From assembly GCA_002376965.1 (NCBI GenBank), contig DFOV01000080.1, positions 1 to 5,594 on the forward strand: a DNA stretch of 5,594 nt, written 5' to 3'. Numbering within the stretch: position 1 is the stretch's first letter; every line of letters starts with the position of its first letter. Source of the DNA: Gammaproteobacteria bacterium UBA3532 (GTDB lineage: Bacteria > Pseudomonadota > Gammaproteobacteria > Enterobacterales > UBA3532). The notes beneath the pieces are model-generated. The model was given only the letters and a program-made list of their open reading frames with translations. It was not told the DNA's origin and did not search any database. A program made the position numbers and the translations under genes. Positions 1 to 5,594 of the stretch are shown here, one piece after another.

Positions 1-58
1 ATAACGCAAACTGCTACTTATTTTCAGTCTATTCTATTGTTTAGATACATAGATTTTG

Positions 59-145
59 CTAGCCTAAAGCCCGAGTAGTGTATGCCGATATAGAATATAA
101 TAATAAAGTGCTTGGCTAGTTTATATGCCAACTTTCAATGGCTAG
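59..145. repeat. Three GGCTAG hexamers in the leader of the ParA-type gene
   Basis: GGCTAG occurs at 114-119 and 140-145 on the plus strand and as its complement CTAGCC at 59-64. The two plus-strand copies extend to an 8-base direct repeat TGGCTAGT (113-120 and 139-146), with starts 26 bases apart. One copy lies before and two lie after the candidate -10 at 96-101, an arrangement that could suit a regulator binding site. No regulator is known for it here, and the function is inference. Confidence 0.3.
96..101 (+). promoter_or_regulatory. Candidate -10 hexamer for the ParA-type gene
   Basis: A perfect TATAAT lies in an AT-rich stretch about 125 bases before the ATG at 227. No good -35 match sits 16-18 bases upstream: the region around 72-78 reads cgagtag, unlike TTGACA. 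If used, it would give a 5' leader of roughly 120 bases containing the hairpin at 145-161 and two GGCTAG copies. In AT-rich DNA a TATAAT can arise by chance, so this is only a candidate. Confidence 0.3.
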
Positions 146-161
146 TGCTGATTTTCAGCGC
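145..161 (+). other. Short hairpin in the 5' leader
   Basis: GCTGA (147-151) and TCAGC (155-159) form a 5-bp stem around a TTT loop. It extends to 7 bp with a T-G wobble and a G-C pair (145-161). It ends 65 bases before the ATG at 227 and is not followed by a T run, so it does not look like a terminator. It could be a small operator palindrome or an RNA stem in the leader, or chance. Confidence 0.25.
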
Positions 162-226
162 GGCGGCAATAGGTGATCTGGCGAACAGCGGTTGTCTATT
201 GTACAAAACACGATTTTGGAGCCATC

Positions 227-964
227 ATGCAACGAATACTCGTCTTAAACTCAAAAGGCGGTTGTGGTAAGACCACATTAGCAACAAACTTGGCAAGTCA
301 CTTTGCCAATCAGGGTAAACGAGTTAGCTTAACTGATTATGATCCACAGGCCTGTAGCCAATACTGGCTATCTATTCGCCCTGAAGATGAAGCTGAAATT
401 CAGTCCATCAGTGCCTATAAACAATCAGGCATGCTCACCACTCGGACATTCATGCTACGAGCCGCCCCAGGCACAGATATTAACATTATTGATGCCCCAG
501 CAGCCCCAGACGGTATGCAGCTCGAGGAAATGCTCAGACACACTGATCGGGTTATTGTCCCTCTGATTAGTTCACCGATAGACTTTCAAGCAACTCTGCG
601 CTTTCTAAAAACACAACTTCTGTCAAAGCTGAAAGCCAAAAGAATTCCGTTAAGCGTCGTTATTAATCGGGTTGGAGTACATCGCACATCATTAGAACAA
701 CTGACCAGCCAGTTGACTGAGTTGGGCGTTAACATTTCTGCCGTGATTCCTGAGTCGTATCTATACTCCGAAGTCTATTCGCAAGGCCGTTCTGTTTTCG
801 ATAACAAATTTAGCAAAGAAACTGATTTGTTGCATCATTGGCAACCTCTCATTCGCTGGATAGACAACACCGAAACCAAGCTCAACTTATCACATACTGA
901 CTGGGTTACCTGGGATGCCAACAACAGTGATGCGTTACCAGAAGCTCAAGTCAATTATGCCTAG
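227..964 (+). CDS. Lone ParA/MinD-type P-loop ATPase
   Basis: This is a 245-residue cytoplasmic ATPase of the ParA (deviant Walker A) family. Members dimerise on ATP and, depending on subfamily, position plasmids, chromosomes or protein complexes. Visible motifs are: deviant Walker A KGGCGKTT (residues 10-17) with signature lysine K10; the LTDYDPQ switch (35-41); Walker B IIDAPA (87-92); VPLISSPID (111-119); and VVINRV (144-149), which normally contacts the nucleotide base. The length fits a single-domain ParA with no N-terminal helix-turn-helix of the P1/F plasmid type. ATG 227 is chosen because GGAG at 218-221 precedes it by five bases and the protein then begins just before the first beta strand. 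A GTG at 173 would add 18 residues unlike the family. No parB gene or parS-like palindrome is visible nearby, so the cargo is unknown. It is convergent with the DUF349 gene and shares its terminator. Confidence 0.93.
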   Translation: MQRILVLNSKGGCGKTTLATNLASHFANQGKRVSLTDYDPQACSQYWLSIRPEDEAEIQSISAYKQSGMLTTRTFMLRAAPGTDINIIDAPAAPDGMQLEEMLRHTDRVIVPLISSPIDFQATLRFLKTQLLSKLKAKRIPLSVVINRVGVHRTSLEQLTSQLTELGVNISAVIPESYLYSEVYSQGRSVFDNKFSKETDLLHHWQPLIRWIDNTETKLNLSHTDWVTWDANNSDALPEAQVNYA

Positions 965-1016
965 AACTGGAACTGATGACAGCTAAAGCACTATTGGTTT
1001 GGCGTCAGTATAAATA

Positions 1017-1066
1017 TCACTAGACATAGAAAAAGGAGCCTTAGCTCCTTTTTCTATGTCTAGTGA
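1017..1066. terminator. Bidirectional intrinsic terminator between convergent genes
   Basis: A perfect inverted repeat has 23-base arms at 1017-1039 and 1044-1066 around a four-base loop, CTTA. The core AGGAGC/GCTCCT is flanked by an A5 tract on the left and a T5 tract on the right, so each strand reads as a GC stem followed by a U run. It begins 52 bases after the ParA-type stop codon and, on the minus strand, 11 bases after the DUF349 stop codon. It can therefore serve both genes. Confidence 0.93.
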
Positions 1067-1077
1067 CCAGATCCTGT

Positions 1078-4000
1078 TTATCCTTCATTTATCGCTTCTG
1101 GCTTTAGCTTTTCACTTGCAACTTCTTTGGCTTCTGTATCCTTAGCCGATTCTTGAGTAGCGTCGGTGTCAGAAACAGTTTCTTCCTGCTCAAAATGAAC
1201 AAACTGCTCAAGCCAAGCCTTCTGAGCCTTTTCAAATCTGCTTAATTGTGGCGACTTAGACTTAGCTCGTTGTTTCAGCCATAACTTTATAACGGATAAC
1301 CCTTGTTCAAAACGCCCCTCACCTTCCGACGCTCCTTCAACGAGTGCTGAAGATAGCCGCTCAACCTGATAAGCCATTCTTGCCTGCTTATATTGTTGAG
1401 GCGACTCGATATCAGCAATCACTTCCATTCTAAGACATAAACTAGCTAGAACTTCTTCGTCCGCCCCCACAACATCACCTTCAAGTGCAGATTCAAATCG
1501 CTGAGAAAGTTGCGCCCGAATAAGGTCATCCAATCCATCCCATTTCTCTTGGTAGGACTGAACCTGCGCTGCAGTCAATTCTCCGTTAGCGATATCCGAC
1601 TCAATCGCCTCACATATGGCATCGCCTTCAACTAGCTCAAGCAGCGATAGATATTGGCTCTTATTCTGTGCGGTGATCTGACGACGCTCTAACTTATCGA
1701 TGAGCTGACGGTAGCGATTGTTGATCTTGGATTGCATCGCCTTAGGTACATCCCCGACTTGCTCCCACTCATGAACAATTGCCGTGATCCCTTTACACGA
1801 TTCAGCGAAGGCCTCTTCGTCCGCACGCAATATTTGCTCTAGTTGACCAAGCAGCTCATTGGCCTTATCTAACTGACTTGATAGCTGTTGCTTGAATTCA
1901 GCACTTTGCTTAGCACGCTTGTCGAAGATCGCATCGCAAATACCCCGAAACTCTTTCCAAAGTCGTCCATCTTCTCCACGCAAAGCTCGACCAACTTTTT
2001 TCCAATCCTGCTGTAACTTTTTAGCCTCTTCAACCGCTATTCTAACGTCATCAATATCAAGTAGCTTTTTAGCCCGCTCAATTATTTCGACCTTGTCTCG
2101 ACTATTTGCTTTACGATGTCCAATGATTTTTTCTTCAAGAACAGCGACTAGATCATGAAACTGCTTCTGGAGCGCCTTACGATGCTTGCGATCGGTCGCC
2201 CCCAGTTCGGCCCAGTCTTTTCTATATGTTGTGACCCGCTTTTCAAGCCCTTCCCAATCGTCGTAGCTATCCCAATCGATTGACTGGCCATACGACTCAA
2301 TCGATTGACAAAAAGCCAGCCTTTTTTGATAGTTTGACTCGCGTTCTTCTGCTTTCTCCTGATAGAAACCACGGCATGGCGCATAAGCTTTCTCGGCCAA
2401 AGCATTAAACTTAGCGGTCAGTTCGCGCTCTTCGCGCGTTCGTGCCTTGGTCAACGTTCCCCACATTTGTCTTGCTTCACGAACCAGTTCGGCCTGTTCT
2501 TCTGGTGGTTTTGGCTTATCGACCAACTGCTGCATTACTTCTAGCAGTGCAGTTTTTTGCGGATCAGCGGCGAAAGTGTGCCAGTCTTTCCACTCATTAA
2601 CCTTGTTACGAGCATTCGCTAAACGTTTCGCTACTGGTCGCATTAATGCTTGCGGGATCTTATTCGCTAAGCTATTTATAGAAGCTAAACGCGCTTGCGC
2701 ATCTTTAAGCTTTCCTTCTTTTATCGCACTCTCCAATTCGGGAAGCGCTTCTTTAATCCGTGCAACGCGCTCTTTCCAATCGGTTTCGCGCTGCTTTAAC
2801 CAGGCGGTAACATCTTCACAATCCTGAATAAATTGCTCAGTATCAGATTTTCCACCTTCATCCCATGGATAATTTGCTCTTACATTCCACTTAGCTCTCA
2901 GATCACTTAAGGCTTTAAGACCAAAACGCAGATCGGTATTACCTTGCTGGCGTTGCTCAATTACCTCGTCTAACGACTTTCTAGCCTGAGAGCGCGCTAC
3001 TTTCAGCTCTATCGCATCAGGCAAACTGCTTATAAACTGGCGAATATTTTTCTTTAACGCCTCAAACTCCAGAGTTAAACGCTTTGCCTCAGAAGCTGGT
3101 AGCTCCTTGCTGATACTCCAACCACTCACCAACTTAGTTAACTCGTTGTCTATAGCTTCTAAAGAATCTGACAGCTGATAGTTCTCGCTCCAGCATCGTT
3201 GCTTAAGCTCTGCCATGGCAGCCAAAACTCGCTCATTTTCCTGTAACAGCGCTGCGTACTTCTCTTTGGCTTGCCGCAACTCATCTTCCACTTGCTGTAA
3301 GTGTGACAGGTGCTTATCGGACTTCTCAATTGCTCGATGGTATCTTGAAGTAATTTCGTTGTTCAACTCGGCGGGCGTTTTGGCAATTTCTTCTGATACG
3401 TCCTGCCAGATAGCTTTAGCTTTCTCTACTTGGTGGGATGCTTTTTTCAGCTCCATAGTTAGGAGACTGGCTTCAAGCAATGTACAAGCTTGCGTAACTT
3501 TTTCTTCTAGGATCTTAGGCGCTTTAATTGCCTCATCCATGGCCGATAAGCGATCTTTAATAATTCGGGTAACATTCTTATCTTTATTGCGAACTTGTTT
3601 TAACAAGCGTTCCAGAGTTTTACGCTTTTTAATTTTATCAAGAGCCATTTGGCGTAGTTCATGAACAGAGTCGCCAACAACAATGTCATAGCAAATCGAT
3701 TCACGCTCAATCTTGCTCAATGCCAGCTTTCTCAAATCAGGATTTTTCGCGGTGCGTGCCAGCTGCTCAACGATGCTAGTAGGGGCGTCATTTTCAATAA
3801 AACGATAGACTTGCTCGATAGTCGTCGCAATCGATTCACCTTTCTGGAGCGAAGCCAGAATCAACTGCCCAAAATAGCGCTTAATCTCGTCGTTTGCTTC
3901 TAGATGGTAGCGCTGAAAAGCCAATTGCGCATCGTCCAGTTTCTTGCAAGCAACTAACCGAACATCAGCATCACTATCCTCCCGAGCCATTTGGCATAGC

Positions 4001-4104
4001 AGCTGACGCTGTTCGCCATCAGCCGGGTCAAGCTCAGCGACACCTTCAAGCCTAACCTTGGGGTTTTTATTTTTCCATTTCGGTTTAAACAACAGATTTA
4101 ACAT
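1078..4104 (-). CDS. Large DUF349-repeat protein of unknown function
   Basis: The product has 1008 residues, with no signal peptide or membrane segment visible, so it is probably cytoplasmic. Residues about 10-190 look like HEAT-type alpha-helical repeats, with recurring DxxVR / LRxLAL patterns such as DADVRLVACKKL. Residues about 200-300 are Glu/Lys/Gln-rich and likely coiled coil. Units of DUF349 type (W-x3-G, then a helix with an aromatic-x2 basic pattern) occur near 546-584, 629-660, 698-731 and 777-808. The clearest is QDWKKVGRALRGEDGRLWKEF at about 699-719. Weaker copies lie near 231-261 and 851-876. The last ~38 residues are an acidic, low-complexity tail. ATG 4104 is preferred because AGGAG at 4112-4116 lies seven bases upstream; the alternative TTG at 4134 would have a site only one base away. 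DUF349 has no settled biochemical role that I can assign. The gene follows the yeaC-like gene by 55 bp and probably shares its transcript. Confidence 0.9.
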   Translation of the reverse strand: MLNLLFKPKWKNKNPKVRLEGVAELDPADGEQRQLLCQMAREDSDADVRLVACKKLDDAQLAFQRYHLEANDEIKRYFGQLILASLQKGESIATTIEQVYRFIENDAPTSIVEQLARTAKNPDLRKLALSKIERESICYDIVVGDSVHELRQMALDKIKKRKTLERLLKQVRNKDKNVTRIIKDRLSAMDEAIKAPKILEEKVTQACTLLEASLLTMELKKASHQVEKAKAIWQDVSEEIAKTPAELNNEITSRYHRAIEKSDKHLSHLQQVEDELRQAKEKYAALLQENERVLAAMAELKQRCWSENYQLSDSLEAIDNELTKLVSGWSISKELPASEAKRLTLEFEALKKNIRQFISSLPDAIELKVARSQARKSLDEVIEQRQQGNTDLRFGLKALSDLRAKWNVRANYPWDEGGKSDTEQFIQDCEDVTAWLKQRETDWKERVARIKEALPELESAIKEGKLKDAQARLASINSLANKIPQALMRPVAKRLANARNKVNEWKDWHTFAADPQKTALLEVMQQLVDKPKPPEEQAELVREARQMWGTLTKARTREERELTAKFNALAEKAYAPCRGFYQEKAEERESNYQKRLAFCQSIESYGQSIDWDSYDDWEGLEKRVTTYRKDWAELGATDRKHRKALQKQFHDLVAVLEEKIIGHRKANSRDKVEIIERAKKLLDIDDVRIAVEEAKKLQQDWKKVGRALRGEDGRLWKEFRGICDAIFDKRAKQSAEFKQQLSSQLDKANELLGQLEQILRADEEAFAESCKGITAIVHEWEQVGDVPKAMQSKINNRYRQLIDKLERRQITAQNKSQYLSLLELVEGDAICEAIESDIANGELTAAQVQSYQEKWDGLDDLIRAQLSQRFESALEGDVVGADEEVLASLCLRMEVIADIESPQQYKQARMAYQVERLSSALVEGASEGEGRFEQGLSVIKLWLKQRAKSKSPQLSRFEKAQKAWLEQFVHFEQEETVSDTDATQESAKDTEAKEVASEKLKPEAINEG

Positions 4105-4111
4105 GGCAGAT

Positions 4112-4116
4112 CTCCT
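4112..4116 (-). promoter_or_regulatory. Ribosome binding site deciding the DUF349 start
   Basis: On the minus strand this reads AGGAG, seven bases before the ATG whose first base is 4104. A second AGGAG (4136-4140) lies just one base before an in-frame TTG at 4134, too close to work well. The first site therefore supports the shorter 1008-residue product. Confidence 0.75.
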
Positions 4117-4159
4117 GGAAATGCAAGCACCCAAGCTCCTCTATGGCAATTGGGCAAAA

Positions 4160-4438
4160 CTACTCAGGGCGCCTATGTTGAATAGTGACAGTCTGGCGCT
4201 CTTGAGAAGACGATTTTTTTGATGGCTGAGTCAGGGAACCATCCGCTTTGATCCGGAAGGGTTCATCATCGTTTTGGCTGGCATGCTGGTTATCATAGGC
4301 CAATACAAGCTGCAAAGAGTGTGCTCGTTGCGACTCAGACAGCTGGGTGCCATCGGGCCACTTTCCTAACTCTACGGCTTGCTTTAGCTGTAAATACGTC
4401 GAATGTTCCATCGACGCAACCATCTGACGAATACTCAT
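4160..4438 (-). CDS. yeaC: YeaC-like DUF1315 family protein
   Basis: The product is a 92-residue soluble protein that I recognise as DUF1315, the family of E. coli YeaC (about 90 residues). The diagnostic core is the segment with AVELGKWPDG (residues 21-30), followed by LSESQR and LQLVLAYDNQH. The second half (FRIKADGSL, then a Ser/Lys/Gln-rich basic tail) is more variable and ends HRRPE. ATG 4438 is chosen because GAGG sits six bases upstream on the minus strand; an in-frame GTG at 4444 would add only two residues and place the site too close. The biochemical function of the family is unknown to me. The gene lies 55 bp upstream of the DUF349 gene on the same strand, with no terminator between, so co-transcription is likely. 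The symbol is given by family resemblance, from memory, without alignment. Confidence 0.88.
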   Translation of the reverse strand: MSIRQMVASMEHSTYLQLKQAVELGKWPDGTQLSESQRAHSLQLVLAYDNQHASQNDDEPFRIKADGSLTQPSKKSSSQERQTVTIQHRRPE

Positions 4439-4468
4439 GCACACCTCACCCCTTCAAATCAGGCGCAA

Positions 4469-4497
4469 ATTATATACCCGTTCAATACCAAAATACA
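4469..4497 (-). promoter_or_regulatory. Candidate promoter for the yeaC-DUF349 unit
   Basis: On the minus strand a perfect TATAAT occupies 4469-4474, 30 bases before the yeaC-like ATG. Seventeen bases further upstream the hexamer TGTATT (4492-4497) is a poor match to TTGACA, and there is no TGn extended -10. Position and the -10 sequence favour a real promoter, giving a short leader of roughly 20-25 bases that contains the ribosome binding site. The weak -35 keeps this uncertain. Confidence 0.45.
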
Positions 4498-4515
4498 GAA
4501 GATGAATAGACTGGC

Positions 4516-5594
4516 TCAATAGCCGTCACAAAATAGAACGCGCTGAACGCCTCGCACCGTCCAATCCCCTGTTCCTCCTCCTGGAACAGGCATTCTTGGA
4601 TAGCGCAAACCTCCATCATTTCGCAGCTCCGAATTCAACACATCACGAATTTTTATTACTAAGCGGCTGGCAGCAATTAAACAATCCCAACGACGATAAG
4701 CATTTGGCCAATTTAGTGAAAGCTCACGTGGGCGGGTTCCGCCAGTACCGGGAACCAAACCAATCCCAGCGAACAGCTCTTCAGGCTTAGATAGCCCGGC
4801 CTCTACCATTAGGAAGTCTAATCGGCTGATAATCGCTGTTGAAATCCGACTATCCCATGCGACGATGGGCAATCCACCATCTTCAAGATGCTGTGTGGCG
4901 GTAGCCGCCAGGTAGGTCCAACCACTATTAAGCTGGGCCTTAGCATTTTCATCTGCTGCTAGCGCTGCACTAAATACATCGAATACCTGTTGCCATGACG
5001 GCTTTGGTTGAGGTGAACCAACAATGTTAAATACTTCTGTAGCAACCTTAACGGCCACTGCTCGTTCAAAGTCATTCCACGAGCCACCATCCTGAATGGT
5101 TTCCGCTAGGCGCTGAGCACGAAACAGAATGGGTTCATGAGTAATACAGTTGTGCGCCCAGGTGACTCGAGGCTTTGGCCAGAAATAAGCGTATATGCGT
5201 TGATCCCACCCCTGCACAGAATCACCAACAGGCCGACGACAATACATAGGCTGATACATGTCGTCTTCGATCCACTCAACCAACGCACGGACAAACTGCG
5301 ATTCATCATCGTACTTCTCAGGAATCACCGGTGGGTATATGTCTTCACCGATTAACACAATCCCTGAATCGTCAATCACTACCGGCTCATCATTTGGTGT
5401 TTCAATATCCGCCTGAATTCGAGCTTCGGCTCGATTAAGCATTTGTTCCTGGCCATGAAATGACAAGTTATCCCAAAACTCCAAAGCCAAAGCGCTTAAA
5501 CGATAACCCTGCTCCAGACCCCCCTCCAAATTGCGCTCTTCTATTGGCTCTACAAGCTGAGGATTGGCTTTAAGAAATTCCGCATCAAACTGAA
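4516..5594 (-). CDS. Unidentified protein, C-terminal 358 residues (start beyond the window)
   Basis: The reading frame stays open from its TGA stop at 4516-4518 to the right edge, so the gene is cut by the window. A TTG at 5529 is in frame, but the frame continues upstream with plausible coding residues (DAEFLKANPQLVEP), so I do not treat it as the start. I do not recognise the family. The visible part is soluble, tryptophan-rich and mildly acidic, with no signal peptide or membrane segment. Numbering from 5529, points to note are: PRVTWAHNC (120-128); a helical stretch from about 150 to 200; LPIVAWDSRIS (220-230); a Gly-rich LVPGTGGTRPREL (258-270); and a C-terminal PVPGGGTGDWTVRGVQRVLF (314-333). 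The pattern of Pro, then Asp-Ser-Arg, then a final W-x-VR-x-V-x2-x-LF recalls some uncharacterised proteins that I associate loosely with helix-hairpin-helix glycosylase-like folds; this is a low-confidence memory. The stop lies 77 bp before the yeaC-like start. Confidence 0.8.
   Translation of the reverse strand, partial: QFDAEFLKANPQLVEPIEERNLEGGLEQGYRLSALALEFWDNLSFHGQEQMLNRAEARIQADIETPNDEPVVIDDSGIVLIGEDIYPPVIPEKYDDESQFVRALVEWIEDDMYQPMYCRRPVGDSVQGWDQRIYAYFWPKPRVTWAHNCITHEPILFRAQRLAETIQDGGSWNDFERAVAVKVATEVFNIVGSPQPKPSWQQVFDVFSAALAADENAKAQLNSGWTYLAATATQHLEDGGLPIVAWDSRISTAIISRLDFLMVEAGLSKPEELFAGIGLVPGTGGTRPRELSLNWPNAYRRWDCLIAASRLVIKIRDVLNSELRNDGGLRYPRMPVPGGGTGDWTVRGVQRVLFCDGY
4568..4590 (-). 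repeat. 8-bp inverted repeat inside the 3' end of the unidentified gene
   Basis: CCTGTTCC (4568-4575) and GGAACAGG (4583-4590) are perfect inverted arms around a seven-base spacer. On the minus strand the spacer reads AGGAGGA, a strong Shine-Dalgarno-like sequence. It encodes the Pro-Gly-Gly-Gly-Thr-Gly stretch near the C-terminus, and the Gly codons partly explain the pattern. There is no T run, so it is not an intrinsic terminator. Confidence 0.5.

Noticed and set aside
173..226. GTG at 173 as the start of the ParA-type protein
   Set aside because: It would add 18 residues that do not resemble the family N-terminus, whereas ATG 227 has GGAG at the right distance and begins directly at the first beta strand.
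2447..2827. Plus-strand open frame of 126 codons inside the DUF349 gene
   Set aside because: It is a shadow of the minus-strand gene, with Ser/Cys/Phe-rich low-information sequence and no family features.
3215..3664. Plus-strand open frame of 149 codons inside the DUF349 gene
   Set aside because: It lies antisense to a well-supported long coding region, and its Ser/Ala/Leu/Arg-rich composition is what the complement of Glu/Lys/Leu-rich helical codons gives. No recognisable domain is present.
4498..4530. Possible terminator hairpin at the end of the unidentified gene
   Set aside because: Minus-strand GACGGCT/AGCCAGTC can pair only over 7 bp with a bulged A, and the following bases (TATTCATCTTC) are not a T run.
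4576..4582. AGGAGGA as a ribosome binding site for an extra small gene at the 3' end of the unidentified gene
   Set aside because: The next minus-strand start-like codon is a TTG about 12 bases away leading to a frame of only about a dozen codons, and Gly codons explain the purine run.
4722..4733. CACGTG-containing sequence considered as a parS-like site
   Set aside because: Only the central CACGTG matches; the flanks lack the TGTTT/AAACA arms of the parS consensus, and it lies inside a coding region.
5137..5355. Plus-strand open frame of 72 codons within the unidentified minus-strand gene
   Set aside because: The opposite frame is much longer and has protein-like motifs, and this one has no recognisable domain.

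Overview
The window looks like chromosomal DNA of a gammaproteobacterium with moderate GC content. The main evidence is a small gene of the YeaC/DUF1315 family, known from Escherichia coli and relatives, lying directly upstream of a long DUF349-repeat protein. The genus cannot be fixed from the sequence; a marine or environmental, non-enteric gammaproteobacterium is my guess. I see no tRNA, rRNA, insertion sequence, CRISPR array or integrase.

Layout: bases 1-226 are non-coding 5' leader with a weak promoter candidate, a short hairpin and three copies of a GGCTAG hexamer. Bases 227-964 (+) encode a 245-residue ParA-type ATPase with no ParB partner in view. Bases 965-1077 separate two convergent genes and hold a perfect 23-bp inverted repeat that reads as a bidirectional intrinsic terminator. 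Bases 1078-4104 (-) encode a 1008-residue helical protein with several DUF349-like repeats. Bases 4160-4438 (-) encode a 92-residue YeaC-like protein. Bases 4439-4515 hold a candidate promoter reading leftwards. Bases 4516-5594 (-) encode the C-terminal 358 residues of an unrecognised protein whose start lies beyond the right edge.

The three minus-strand genes are collinear. The yeaC-like gene and the DUF349 gene are separated by 55 bp with no visible terminator and probably form one transcript. The partial gene upstream may read into them or be a separate unit, since a TATAAT hexamer lies between it and yeaC. The ParA gene is on the opposite strand and is insulated by the shared terminator. 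I found no convincing multi-gene novel system. The most open items are the unidentified partial protein and the lone ParA ATPase.
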